A stretch of DNA of 64,000 nucleotides from Thuidium tamariscinum (Eukaryota > Streptophyta > Bryopsida > Hypnales > Thuidiaceae), in contig OZ019759.1 of the NCBI GenBank assembly GCA_947034885.2, positions 15,688,501 to 15,752,500 of the forward strand. Reading direction: 5' to 3'. Each line of letters opens with the position of its first letter. Positions within the stretch are counted from its first letter, which is position 1. Below, one piece after another: positions 9,834-22,981 of this stretch. Under the pieces are notes generated by a model. That model saw only the letters and a list, made by a program, of their open reading frames with translations, was not told the DNA's origin and ran no database searches. The position numbers were made by a program, and so were the translations under genes.

Positions 9834-12320
9834 AAACTACAAATTAGGAATTCAAAAAAGGAAAAGGGAATCCTCCCATGCATTTCTAGTCCAAAGCCTC
9901 AAACGTCTTCCGTTTCACGTACAAAATAGCGTGGAAAAATGAGTGCAAGTTGGAATGCCCTAGAGTAATGGAGTATCATTCCCAAAATGAATTTCATGCT
10001 TACCATTTGCCAAATTTCAAATGAAAACCAAAACATAGAAACTCCGGTCATTTTCTCCAAAAGAAGACGGTCAACGCCTCCATTGTCTTCTATTTCACAT
10101 TCAAAATAGCAAAACAAAATAGGTCTAAGTTGCAATGCTATAGGATATGAATGTCGTACATCCAAGTGGATTTTCATACTAAACAAACTACAAATTAGGA
10201 ATTCAAAAAAGGAAAAGAGAATCCTCCCATGCATTTCTAGTCCAAAGCCTCAAACGTCTTCCGTTTCACGTACAAAATAGCGTGGAAAAATGAGTGCAAG
10301 TTGGAATGCCCTAGAGTAATGGAGTTTCATTCCCAAAATGAATTTCATGCTTACCATTTGCCAAATTTCAAATGAAAACCAAAAAATAGAAACTCCGGTC
10401 ATTTTTTGCAAAAGAAGACGGTCAACGCCTCCATTGTCTTCTATTTCACATTCAAAATAGCAAAACAAAATAGGTCTAAGTTGCAATGCTATAGGATATG
10501 AATGTCGTACATCCAAGTGGATTTTCATGCTAAACAAACTACAAATTAGGAATTCAAAAAAAGAAAAGGGAATCCTCCCATGCATTTCTAGTCCAAAGCC
10601 TCAAACGTCTTCCGTTTCACGTACAAAATAGCGTGGAAAAATGAGTGCACGTTGGAATGCCCTAGAGTAATGGAGTTTCATTTGCAAAATGAATTTCATG
10701 CTTACCTATTGCCAAATTTCAAATGAAAACCAAAAAATAGAAACTCCGATCATTTTTTGCAAAAGAAGACGGTCAACGCCTCCATTGTCTTCTATTTCAC
10801 ATTCAAAATAGCAAAACAAAATAGGTCTAAGTTGCAATGCTATAGAATATGAATGTCGTACATCCAAGTGGATTTTCATGCTAAACAAACTACAAATTAG
10901 GAATGCAAAAAAGGAAAAGGGAATCCTCCCATGCATTTCTAGTCCAAAGCCTCAAACGTCTTCCGTTTCATGTACAAAATAGCGTGGAAAAATGAGTGCA
11001 AGTTGGAATGCCCTAGAGTAATGGAGTTTCATTTGCAAAATGAATTTCATGCTTACCATTTACCAAATTTCAAATGAAAACCAAAACATAGAAACTCCGG
11101 TCATTTTCTGCAAAAGAAGACGGTCAACGCCTCCATTGTCTTCTATTTCACATTCAAAATAGCAAAACAAAATAGGTTTAAGTTGCAATGCTATAGGATA
11201 TGAATGTCGTACATCCAAGTGGATTTTCATGCTAAACAAACTACAAATTAGGAATGCAAAAAAGGAAAAGAGAATCCTCCCATGCATTTCTAGTCCAAAG
11301 CCTGAAACGTCTTCCGTTTCACATACAAAATAGCGTGGAAAAATGAGTGCACGTTGGAATGCCCTAGAGTAATGGAGTTTCATTCCCAAAATGAATTTCA
11401 TGCTTACCTATTGCCAAATTTCAAATGAAAACCAAAACATAGAAACTCCGGTCATTTTCTGCAAAAGAAGACGGTCAACGCCTCCATTGTCTTCTATTTC
11501 ACATTCAAAATAGCAAAACAAAATAGGTCTAAGTTGCAATGCTATAGGATATGAATGTCGTACATCCAAGTGGATTTTCATGCTAAACAAACTACAAATT
11601 AGGAATTCAAAAAAGGAAAAGGGAATCCTCCCATGCATTTCTAGTCCAAAGCCTCAAACGTCTTCCGTTTCACGTACAAAATAGCGTGGGAAAATGAGTG
11701 CACGTTGGAATGCCCTAGAGTAATGGAGTTTCATTTGCAAAATGAATTTCATGCTTACCATTTGCCAAATTTCAAATGAGAACCAAAACATAGAAACTCC
11801 GGTCATTTTTTGCAAAAGAAGACGGTCAACGCCTCCATTGTCTTCTATTTCACATTCAAAATAGCAAAACAAAATAGGTCTAAGTTGCAATGCTATAGCA
11901 TATGAATGTCGTACATCCAAGTGGATTTTCATACTAAACAAACTACAAATTAGGAATTCAAAAAAGGAAAAGAGAATCCTCCCATGCATTTCTAGTCCAA
12001 AGCCTCAAACGTCTTCCGTTTCACATACAAAATAGCGTGGAAAAATGAGTGCAAGTTGGAATGCCCTAGAGTAATGGAGTTTCATTCCCAAAATGAATTT
12101 CATGCTTACCATTTGCCAAATTTCAAATGAAAACCAAAAAATAGAAACTCCGGTCATTTTTTGCAAAAGAAGACGGTCATCGCCTCCATTGTCTTCTATT
12201 TCACATTCAAAATAGCAAAACAAAATAGGTCTAAGTTGCAATGCTATAGGATATGAATGTCGTACATCCAAGTGGATTTTCATGCTAAACAAACTACAAA
12301 TGAGGAATTCAAAAAAAGAA

Positions 12321-15300
12321 AAGGGAATCCTCCCATGCATTTCTAGTCCAAAGCCTCAAACGTCTTCCGTTTCACGTACAAAATAGCGTGGAAAAATGAG
12401 TGCAAGTTGGAATGCCCTAGAGTAATGGAGTTTCATTCCCAAAATGAATTTCATGCTTACCTATTGCCAAATTTCAAATGAAAACCAAAAAATAGAAACT
12501 CCGGTCATTTTTTGCAAAAGAAGACGGTCAACGCCTCCATTGTCTTCTATTTCACATTCAAAATAGCAAAACAAAATAGGTCTAAGTTGCAATGCTATAG
12601 GATATGAATGTCGTACATCCAAGTGGATTTTCATACTAAACAAACTACAAATTAGGAATTCAAAAAAGGAAAAGAGAATCCTCCCATGCATTTCTAGTCC
12701 AAAGCCTCAAACGTCTTCCGTTTCACGTACAAAATAGCGTGGAAAAATGAGTGCAAGTTGGAATGCCCTAGAGTAATGGAGTTTCATTCCCAAAATGAAT
12801 TTCATGCTTACCATTTGCCAAATTTCAAATGAAAACCAAAAAATAGAAACTCCGGTCATTTTTTGCAAAAGAAGACGGTCAACGCCTCCATTGTCTTCTA
12901 TTTCACATTCAAAATAGCAAAACAAAATAGGTCTAAGTTGCAATGCTATAGGATATGAATGTCGTACATCCAAGTGGATTTTCATACTAAACAAACTACA
13001 AATTAGGAATTCAAAAAAGGAAAAGAGAATCCTCCCATGCATTTCTAGTCCAAAGCCTCAAACGTCTTCCGTTTCACATACAAAATAGCGTGGAAAAATG
13101 AGTGCACGTTGGAATGCCCTAGAGTAATGGAGTTTCATTTGCAAAATGAATTTCATGCTTACCATTTGCCAAATTTCAAATGAAAACCAAAAAATAGAAA
13201 CTCCGGTCATTTTTTGCAAAAGAAGACGGTCAACGCCTCCATTGTCTTCTATTTCACATTCAAAATAGCAAAACAAAATAGGTCTAAGTTGCAATGCTAT
13301 AGAATATGAATGTCGTACATCCAAGTGGATTTTCATGCTAAACAAACTACAAATTAGGAATTCAAAAAAAGAAAAGAGAATCCTCCCATGCATTTCTAGT
13401 CCAAAGCCTCAAACGTCTTCCGTTTCACGTACAAAATAGCGTGGAAAAATGAGTGCAAGTTGGAATGCCCTAGAGTAATGGAGTTTCATTTGCAAAATGA
13501 ATTTCATGCTTACCAATTGCCAAATTTCAAATGAAAACCAAAAAATAGAAACTCCGGTCATTTTCTCCAAAAGAAGACGGTCAACGCCTCCATTGTCTTC
13601 TATTTCACATTCAAAATAGCAAAACAAAATAGGTCTAAGTTGCAATGCTATAGGATATGAATATCGTACATCCAAGTGGATTTTCATGCTAAACAAACTA
13701 CAAATTAGGAATTCAAAAAAGGAAAAGAAAATCCTCCCATGCATTTCTAGTCGAAAGCCTCAAACGTCTTCCGTTTCACGTACAAAATAGCGTGGAAAAA
13801 TGAGTGCAAGTTGGAATGCCCTAGAGTAATGGAGTTTCATTCCCTAAATGAATTTCATGCTTACCTATTGCCAAATTTCAAATGAAAACCAAAAAATAGA
13901 AACTCCGGTCATTTTTTGCAAAAGAAGACGGTCAACGCCTCCATTGTCTTCTATTTCACATTCAAAATAGCAAAACAAAATAGGTCTAAGTTGCAATGCT
14001 ATAGAATATGAATGTCGTACATCCAAGTGGATTTTCATGCTAAACAAACTACAAATCAGGAATGCAAAAAAGGAAAAGCGAATCCTCCCATGCATTTCTA
14101 GTCCAAAGCCTCAAACGTCTTCCGTTTCACGTACAAAATAGCGTGGAAAAATGAGTGCAAGTTGGAATGCCCTAGAGTAATGGAATTTCATTCCCAAAAT
14201 GAATTTCATGCTTACCATTTGCCAAATTTCAAATGAAAACCAAAACATAGAAACTCCGGTCATTTTCTCCAAAAGAAGACGGTCAACGCCTCCATTGTCT
14301 TCTATTTCACATTCAAAATAGCAAAACAAAATAGGTTTAAGTTGCAATGCTATAGGATATGAATGTCGTACATCCAAGTGGATTTTCATGCTAAACAAAC
14401 TACAAATTAGGAATTCAAAAAAGGAAAAGAGAATCCTCCCATGCATTTCTAGTCCAAAGCCTCAAACGTCTTCCGTTTCACATACAAAATAGCGTGGAAA
14501 AATGAGTGCACGTTGGAATGCCCTAGAGTAATGGAGTTTCATTTGCAAAATGAATTTCATGCTTACCTATTGCCAAATTTCAAATGAAAACCAAAACATA
14601 GAAACTCCGATCATTTTCTGCAAAAGAAGACGGTCAACGCCTCCATTGTCTTCTATTTCACATTCAAAATAGCAAAACAAAATAGGTCTAAGTTGCAATG
14701 CTATAGAATATGAATGTCGTACATCCAAGTGGATTTTCATGCTAAACAAACTACAAATTAGGAATGCAAAAAAGGAAAAGGGAATCCTCCGATGCATTTC
14801 TAGTCCAAAGCCTCAAACGTCTTCCGTTTCACGTACAAAATAGCGTGGAAAAATGAGTGCAAGTTGGAATGCCCTAGAGTAATGGAGTTTCATTTGCAAA
14901 ATGAATTTCATACTTACCAATTGCCAATTTTCAAATGAAAGCCAAAAAATAGAAACTCCGGTCATTTTTTGCAAAAGAAGACGGTCAACGCCTCCATTGT
15001 CTTCTATTTCACATTCAAAATAGCAAAACAAAATAGGTCTAAGTTGCAATGCTATAGCATATGAATGTCGTACATCCAAGTGGATTTTCATGCTAAACAA
15101 ACTACAAATTAGGAATTCAAAAAAGGAAAAGAGAATCCTCCCATGCATTTCTAGTCCAAAGCCTCAAACGTCTTCCGTTTCACGTACAAAATAGCGTGGA
15201 AAAATGAGTGCAAGTTGGAATGCCCTAGAGTAATGGAGTTTCATTTGCAAAATGAATTTCATGCTTACCATTTACCAAATTTCAAATGAAAACCAAAACA

Positions 15301-18300
15301 TAGAAACTCCGGTCATTTTCTGCAAAAGAAGACGGTCAACGCCTCCATTGTCTTCTATTTCACATTCAAAATAGCAAAACAAAATAGGTTTAAGTTGCAA
15401 TGCTATAGGATATGAATGTCGTACATCCAAGTGGATTTTCATGCTAAACAAACTACAAATTAGGAATTCAAAAAAGGAAAAGAGAATCCTCCCATGCATT
15501 TCTAGTCCAAAGCCTCAAACGTCTTCCGTTTCACATACAAAATAGCGTGGAAAAATGAATGCACGTTGGAATGCCCTAGAGTAATGGAGTTTCATTCCCA
15601 AAATGAATTTCATGCTTACCTATTGCCAAATTTCAAATGAAAACCAAAACATAGAAACTCCGGTCATTTTCTCCAAAAGAAGACGGTCAACGCCTCCATT
15701 GTCTTCTATTTCACATTCAAAATAGCAAAACAAAATAGGTCTAAGTTGCAATGCTATAGGATATGGATGTCGTACATCCAAGTGGATTTTCATACTAAAC
15801 AAACTACAAATTAGGAATTCAAAAAAGGAAAAGAGAATCCTCCCATGCATTTCTAGTCCAAAGCCTCAAACGTCTTCCGTTTCACGTAAAAAATAGCGTG
15901 GAAAAATGAGTGCAAGTTGGAATGCCCTAGAGTAATGGAGTTTCATTCCCAAAATGAATTTCATGCTTACCATTTGCCAAATTTCAAATGAAAACCAAAA
16001 AATAGAAACTCCGGTCATTTTTTGCAAAAGAAGACGGTCAACGCCTCCATTGTCTTCTATTTCACATTCAAAATAGCAAAACAAAATAGGTCTAAGTTGC
16101 AATGCTATAGGATATGAATGTCGTACATCCAAGTGGATTTTCATGCTAAACAAACTACAAATTAGGAATTCAAAAAAAGAAAAGAGAATCCTCCCATGCA
16201 TTTCTAGTCCAAAGCCTCAAACGTCTTCCGTTTCACGTACAAAATAGCGTGGAAAAATGAGTGCACGTTGGAATGCCCTAGAGTAATGGAGTTTCATTCC
16301 CAAAATGAATTTCATGCTTACCAATTGCCAAATTTCAAATGAAAACCAAAAAATAGAAACTCCGGTCATTTTTTGCAAAAGAAGACGGTCAACGCCTCCA
16401 TTGTCTTCTATTTCACATTCAAAATAGAAAAACAAAATAGGTCTAAGTTGCAATGCTATAGAATATGAATGTCGTAGATCCAAGTGGATTTTCATGCTAA
16501 ACAAACTACAAATTAGGAATGCAAAAAAGGAAAAGGGAATCCTCCCATGCATTTCTAGTCCAAAGCCTCAAACGTCTTCCGTTTCACGTACAAAATAGCG
16601 TGGAAAAATGAGTGCAAGTTGGAATGCCCTAGAATAATGGAGTTTCATTTGCAAAATGAATTTCATGCTTACCATTTACAAAATTTCAAATGAAAACCAA
16701 AACATAGAAACTCCTGTCATTTTCTGCAAAAGAAGACGGTCAACGCCTCCATTGTCTTCTATTTCACATTCAAAATAGCAAAACAAAATAGGTCTAAGTT
16801 GCAATGCTATAGGATATGAATGTCGTACATCCAAGTGGATTTTCATGCTAAACAAACTACAAATGAGGAATGCAAAAAAGGAAAAGGGAATCCTCTCATG
16901 CATTTCTGGTCCAAAGCCTCAAACGTCTTCCGTTTCACGTACAAAATAGCGTGGAAAAATGAGTGCAAGTTGGAATGCCCTAGAGTAATGGAGTTTCATT
17001 CCCAAAATGAATTTCATGCTTACCATTTGCCAAATTTCAAATGAAAACCAAAACATAGAAACTCCGGTCATTTTCTCCAAAAGAAGACGGTCAACGCCTC
17101 CATTGTCTTCTATTTCACATTCAAAATAGCAAAACAAAATAGGTTTAAGTTGCAATGCTATAGGATATGAATGTCGTACATCCAAGTGGATTTTCATGCT
17201 AAACAAACTACAAATTAGGAATTCAAAAAAGGAAAAGAGAATCCTCCCATGCATTTCTAGTCCAAAGCCTCAAACGTCTTCCGTTTCACATACAAAATAG
17301 CGTGGAAAAATCAGTGCACGTTGGAATGCCCTAGAGTAATGGAGTTTCATTTGCAAAATGAATTTCATGCTTACCATTTGCCAAATTTCAAATGAAAACC
17401 AAAACATAGAAACTCCTGTCATTTTCTGCAAAAGAAGACGGTCAACGCCTCCATTGTCTTCTATTTCACATTCAAAATAGCAAAACAAAATAGGTCTAAG
17501 TTGCAATGCTATAGGATATGAATGTCGTACATCCAAGTGGATTTTCATGCTAAACAAACTACAAATTAGGAATGCAAAAAAGGAAAAGAGAATCCTCCCA
17601 TGCATTTCTAGTCCAAAGCCTCAAACGTCTTCCGTTTCACGTACAAAATAGCGTGGAAAAATGAGTGCAAGTTGGAATGCCCTAGAGTAATGGAGTTTCA
17701 TTTGCAAAATGAATTTCATGCTTACCTATTGCCAAATTTCAAATGAAAACCAAAACATAGAAACTCCTGTCATTTTCTCCAAAAGAAGACGGTCAACGCC
17801 TCCATTGTCTTCTATTTCACATTCAAAATAGCAAAACAAAATAGGTCTAAGTTGCAATGCTATAGGATATGAATGTCGTACATCCAAGTGGATTTTCATG
17901 CTAAACAAACTACAAATTAGGAATTCAAAAAAGGAAAAGGGAATCCTCCCATGCATTTCTAGTCCAAAGCCTCAAACGTCTTCCGTTTCACGTACAAAAT
18001 AGCGTGGAAAAATGAGTGCAAGTTGGAATGCCCTAGAGTAATGGAGTTTCATTTGCAAAATGAATTTCATGCTTACCATTTCCCAAATTTCAAATGAAAA
18101 CCAAAACATAGAAACTCCGGTCATTTTCTGCAAAAGAAGACGGTCAACGCCTCCATTGTCTTCTATTTCACATTCAAAATAGCAAAACAAAATAGGTTTA
18201 AGTTGCAATGCTATAGGATATGAATGTCGTACATCCAAGTGGATTTTCATGCTAAACAAACTACAAATTAGGAATTCAAAAAAGGAAAAGAGAATCCTCC

Positions 18301-19502
18301 CATGCATTTCTAGTCCAAAGCCTCAAACGTCTTCCGTTTCACGTACAAAATAGCGTGGAAAAATGAGTGCAAGTTGGAATGCCCTAGAGTAATGGAGTTT
18401 CATTCCCAAAATGAATTTCATGCTTACCATTTGCCAAATTTCAAATGGAAACCAAAAAATAGAAACTCCGGTCATTTTCTCCAAAAGAAGACGGTCAACG
18501 CCTCCATTGTCTTCTATTTCACATTCAAAATAGCAAAACAAAATAGGTCTAAGTTGCAATGCTATAGCATATGAATGTCGTACATCCAAGTGGATTTTCA
18601 TGCTAAACAAACTACAAATTAGGAATTCAAAAAAGGAAAAGAGAATCCTCCCATGCATTTCTAGTCCAAAGCCTCAAACGTCTTCCGTTTCACGTACAAA
18701 ATAGCGTGGAAAAATGAGTGCAAGTTGGAATGCCCTAGAGTAATGGAGTTTCATTCCCAAAATGAATTTCATGCTTACCATTTGCCAAATTTCAAATGAA
18801 AACCAAAACATAGAAACTCCTGTCATTTTCTGCAAAAGAAGACGGTCAACGCCTCCATTGTCTTCTATTTCACATTCAAAATAGCAAAACAAAATAGGTC
18901 TAAGTTGCAATGCTATAGCATATGAATGTCGTACATCCAAGTGGATTTTCATGCTAAACAAACTACAAATTAGGAATTCAAAAAAGGAAAAGAGAATCCT
19001 CCCATGCATTTCTAGTCCAAAGCCTCAAACGTCTTCCGTTTCACGTACAAAATAGCGTGGAAAAATGAGTGCAAGTTGGAATGCCCTAGAGTAATGGAGT
19101 TTCATTTGCAAAATGAATTTCATGCTTACCATTTGCCAAATTTCAAATGAAAACCAAAACATAGAAACTCCGGTCATTTTCTGCAAAAGAAGACGGTCAA
19201 CGCCTCCATTGTCTTCTATTTCACATTCAAAATAGCAAAACAAAATAGGTCTAAGTTGCAATGCTATAGGATATGAATGTCGTACATCCAAGTGGATTTT
19301 CATGCTAAACAAACTACAAATTAGGAATTCAAAAAAGGAAAAGGGAATCCTCCCATGCATTTCTAGTCCAAAGCCTCAAACGTCTTCCGTTTCACATACA
19401 AAATAGCGTGGAAAAATGAGTGCACGTTGGAATGCCCTAGAGTAATGGAGTTTCATTTGCAAAATGAATTTCATGCTTACCAATTGCCAAATTTCACATG
19501 AA
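12321..19502. repeat. Satellite array segment 2 (mosaic of old variants)
   Basis: About 20 monomers without a gene. The first twelve (about 12356-16567) run parallel in order to the series at 29651-34213. They are recognised by private changes: CATTCCCTAAATG at 13842 and 31137, GAATATCG with TAGTCGAAAG near 13.7 and 31.0 kb, TGAAAGCC at 14.94 and 32.23 kb, CGTAAAAAATAG at 15.89 and 33.53 kb. The later part (16.9-19.5 kb) shares monomer types with 7.3-9.0 kb. Confidence 0.85.
15866..16903. repeat. Three-monomer block duplicated from 3485-4522
   Basis: Three successive monomers match 3485-4522 in order. The first has CGTAAAAAATAGCG. The second has the private GTCGTAGATCC change (instead of GTCGTACATCC) with AAAATAGAAAAAC. 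The third has CCTAGAATAATGG with CCATTTACAAAATTTC. The spacing of 12381 bp equals 33 monomers plus one element with its TSD, so register is kept exactly. Confidence 0.85.
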
Positions 19503-19653
19503 AACCAAAACATAGAAACTCCGGTCATTTTTTGCAAAAGAAGACGGTCAACGCCTCCATTGTCTTCTATTTCACATTCAAAATAGCAAAACAAAATAGG
19601 TCTAAGTTGCAATGCTATAGCATATGGATGTCGTACATCCAAGTGGATTTTCA

Positions 19654-19661
19654 TGCTAAAC
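19654..19661. repeat. 8-bp target site duplication, left (element copy 2)
   Basis: TGCTAAAC, the same word at the same satellite position as in the first element copy. An identical target in identical flanks argues for duplication of an existing insertion. Confidence 0.95.
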
Positions 19662-19843
19662 CAGGGTTGCTTCCGTCACGTCACGTCCGTCCGTCAGGAT
19701 GTCCGTCCGCTGACGTGACGGGGAGCCGATCGTCCGTCAGGATGAAATTCACGACAGAATCCGCGACAGAGCATGAAAAATCGTCGACAGGGCCGTCAAC
19801 GAGGCCGTCCACCGTCGACCGGACCGTCGAGAATAGAATCGAA

Positions 19844-19936
19844 CCGATTAGGGCTAGCCGGTTGTAAACTTCAGAGCCTTGTAACTTTTGCAAAAAGATT
19901 TCAAATTGGGCAAATGAGATGTTTTTCGGCATCTAC
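19844..19936 (+). repeat. Left arm of central 93-bp inverted repeat (copy 2)
   Basis: Same as 9218-9310 shifted by 10626 bp. It pairs with 19944-20036 across a 7-nt centre. Confidence 0.92.
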
Positions 19937-19943
19937 AGAAATT

Positions 19944-20036
19944 GTAGATGCCGAAAAACATCTCATTTGTCCAATTTGAAGACTTTTTGGAAAAGTTACA
20001 AGGCTCTGAAGTTTGTAGCCGGCCAGCCCTAATCGG
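19944..20036 (-). repeat. Right arm of central 93-bp inverted repeat (copy 2)
   Basis: Inverted partner of 19844-19936, with the same mismatches as in copy 1, so the arms have not been re-homogenised since the duplication. Confidence 0.92.
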
Positions 20037-20043
20037 TGGACGG

Positions 20044-20321
20044 CCTCGTCGACGGCCTGTTGACGGTGGACGGCCTCCTCGACGGCCCTGTCGATGGTCG
20101 ACGGCCTCCTCGACGGCCCTGTCGACGGTCGACGGCCTCCTCGACGGCCCTGTTAACGGTCGACAGCCTCGTGGACGGCCCTGTCGACGGTGGACGGCCT
20201 CCTCGACGGCCCTGTCGACGGTCGACGGCCTCCTCGACGGCCCTGTCGACGGTCGACGGCCTCCTCGACGGCCCTGTTAACGGTCGACGGCCTCGTGGAC
20301 AGCCTTGTCGACGGTCCACGG
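20044..20321 (+). repeat. GC-rich 30-31-bp minisatellite, nine units (copy 2)
   Basis: Same nine units as 9418-9695, same order of GTCGAC and GTTAAC variants and no change of unit number. The only difference is one base in the fourth unit (20142). Confidence 0.92.
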
Positions 20322-20451
20322 ACTTCATCCAGACCGTCGACGACGCTGTCAGCATTCGGGACGGCCTTTGACGCGTCCAGACTCGTCACGACTGACGCGT
20401 CATGACATCCGGACGGGAAAATCCCACGTCACGTCGGGATAGACAACCCTG

Positions 20452-20459
20452 TGCTAAAC
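20452..20459. repeat. 8-bp target site duplication, right (element copy 2)
   Basis: TGCTAAAC, identical to 19654-19661. The satellite monomer resumes directly after it. Confidence 0.95.
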
Positions 20460-22981
20460 AAACTACAAATTAGGAATTCAAAAAAGGAAAAGGGAATCCT
20501 CCCATGCATTTCTAGTCCAAAGCCTCAAACGTCTTCCGTTTCACGTACAAAATAGCGTGGAAAAATGAGTGCAAGTTGGAATGCCCTAGAGTAATGGAGT
20601 ATCATTCCCAAAATGAATTTCATGCTTACCATTTGCCAAATTTCAAATGAAAACCAAAACATAGAAACTCCGGTCATTTTCTCCAAAAGAAGACGGTCAA
20701 CGCCTCCATTGTCTTCTATTTCACATTCAAAATAGCAAAACAAAATAGGTCTAAGTTGCAATGCTATAGGATATGAATGTCGTACATCCAAGTGGATTTT
20801 CATACTAAACAAACTACAAATTAGGAATTCAAAAAAGGAAAAGAGAATCCTCCCATGCATTTCTAGTCCAAAGCCTCAAACGTCTTCCGTTTCACGTACA
20901 AAATAGCGTGGAAAAATGAGTGCAAGTTGGAATGCCCTAGAGTAATGGAGTTTCATTCCCAAAATGAATTTCATGCTTACCATTTGCCAAATTTCAAATG
21001 AAAACCAAAAAATAGAAACTCCGGTCATTTTTTGCAAAAGAAGACGGTCAACGCCTCCATTGTCTTCTATTTCACATTCAAAATAGCAAAACAAAATAGG
21101 TCTAAGTTGCAATGCTATAGGATATGAATGTCGTACATCCAAGTGGATTTTCATGCTAAACAAACTACAAATTAGGAATTCAAAAAAAGAAAAGAGAATC
21201 CTCCCATGCATTTCTAGTCCAAAGCCTCAAACGTCTTCCGTTTCACGTACAAAATAGCGTGGAAAAATGAGTGCACGTTGGAATGCCCTAGAGTAATGGA
21301 GTTTCATTTGCAAAATGAATTTCATGCTTACCTATTGCCAAATTTCAAATGAAAACCAAAAAATAGAAACTCCGATCATTTTTTGCAAAAGAAGACGGTC
21401 AACGCCTCCATTGTCTTCTATTTCACATTCAAAATAGCAAAACAAAATAGGTCTAAGTTGCAATGCTATAGAATATGAATGTCGTACATCCAAGTGGATT
21501 TTCATGCTAAACAAACTACAAATTAGGAATGCAAAAAAGGAAAAGGGAATCCTCCCATGCATTTCTAGTCCAAAGCCTCAAACGTCTTCCGTTTCATGTA
21601 CAAAATAGCGTGGAAAAATGAGTGCAAGTTGGAATGCCCTAGAGTAATGGAGTTTCATTTGCAAAATGAATTTCATGCTTACCATTTACCAAATTTCAAA
21701 TGAAAACCAAAACATAGAAACTCCGGTCATTTTCTGCAAAAGAAGACGGTCAACGCCTCCATTGTCTTCTATTTCACATTCAAAATAGCAAAACAAAATA
21801 GGTTTAAGTTGCAATGCTATAGGATATGAATGTCGTACATCCAAGTGGATTTTCATGCTAAACAAACTACAAATTAGGAATGCAAAAAAGGAAAAGAGAA
21901 TCCTCCCATGCATTTCTAGTCCAAAGCCTGAAACGTCTTCCGTTTCACATACAAAATAGCGTGGAAAAATGAGTGCACGTTGGAATGCTCTAGAGTAATG
22001 GAGTTTCATTCCCAAAATGAATTTCATGCTTACCTATTGCCAAATTTCAAATGAAAACCAAAACATAGAAACTCCGGTCATTTTCTGCAAAAGAAGACGG
22101 TCAACGCCTCCATTGTCTTCTATTTCACATTCAAAATAGCAAAACAAAATAGGTCTAAGTTGCAATGCTATAGGATATGAATGTCGTACATCCAAGTGGA
22201 TTTTCATGCTAAACAAACTACAAATTAGGAATTCAAAAAAGGAAAAGGGAATCCTCCCATGCATTTCTAGTCCAAAGCCTCAAACGTCTTCCGTTTCACG
22301 TACAAAATAGCGTGGGAAAATGAGTGCACGTTGGAATGCCCTAGAGTAATGGAGTTTCATTTGCAAAATGAATTTCATGCTTACCATTTGCCAAATTTCA
22401 AATGAGAACCAAAAAATAGAAACTCCGGTCATTTTTTGCAAAAGAAGACGGTCAACGCCTCCATTGTCTTCTATTTCACATTCAAAATAGCAAAACAAAA
22501 TAGGTCTAAGTTGCAATGCTATAGCATATGAATGTCGTACATCCAAGTGGATTTTCATGCTAAACAAACTACAAATTAGGAATTCAAAAAAGGAAAAGAG
22601 AATCCTCCCATGCATTTCTAGTCCAAAGCCTCAAACGTCTTCCGTTTCACATACAAAATAGCGTGGAAAAATGAGTGCAAGTTGGAATGCCCTAGAGTAA
22701 TGGAGTTTCATTCCCAAAATGAATTTCATGCTTACCATTTGCCAAATTTCAAATGAAAACCAAAAAATAGAAACTCCGGTCATTTTTTGCAAAAGAAGAC
22801 GGTCATCGCCTCCATTGTCTTCTATTTCACATTCAAAATAGCAAAACAAAATAGGTCTAAGTTGCAATGCTATAGGATATGAATGTCGTACATCCAAGTG
22901 GATTTTCATGCTAAACAAACTACAAATGAGGAATTCAAAAAAAGAAAAGAGAATCCTCCCATGCATTTCTAGTCCAAAGCC

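Larger units (their letters stand above)
8877..12320. repeat. Element-bearing block, copy 1
   Basis: This stretch of about 3.4 kb (part monomer, 790-bp element, then about seven monomers) is nearly identical to 19503-22946. Shared private variants include CATATGGATG just left of the element and GAGTATCATT in the first full monomer to its right. Identity on the left starts after the differing word CAAATGAGAACC (here) versus CACATGAAAACC (second copy). On the right it fades within the monomer ending near 12.34 kb. Only scattered single-base differences are seen inside. Confidence 0.88.
19662..20451. mobile_element. Non-autonomous hAT-like DNA transposon, copy 2 (790 bp)
   Basis: Same length, ends (CAGGGTTG / CAACCCTG), orientation and internal layout as 9036-9825, and no transposase. 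By eye one base differs: C at 20142 versus G at 9516. Same TSD, same host position and shared flanking private variants show it is a copy carried by satellite duplication, not a second transposition. Confidence 0.9.
19503..22946. repeat. Element-bearing block, copy 2
   Basis: Second copy of the block at 8877-12320, shifted 10626 bp (28 monomers of 351 bp plus the 798-bp element and TSD). It keeps the private left marker CATATGGATG and right marker GAGTATCATT. Differences are few, for example GAATGCTCTAGAG at 21987 versus GAATGCCCTAGAG in copy 1. Confidence 0.88.

Noticed and set aside
19662..20451. Second element as an independent transposition into a preferred target
   Set aside because: Same TSD could reflect target preference, but the shared private flanking variants, single-base divergence and exact 28-monomer spacing are far better explained by segmental duplication.
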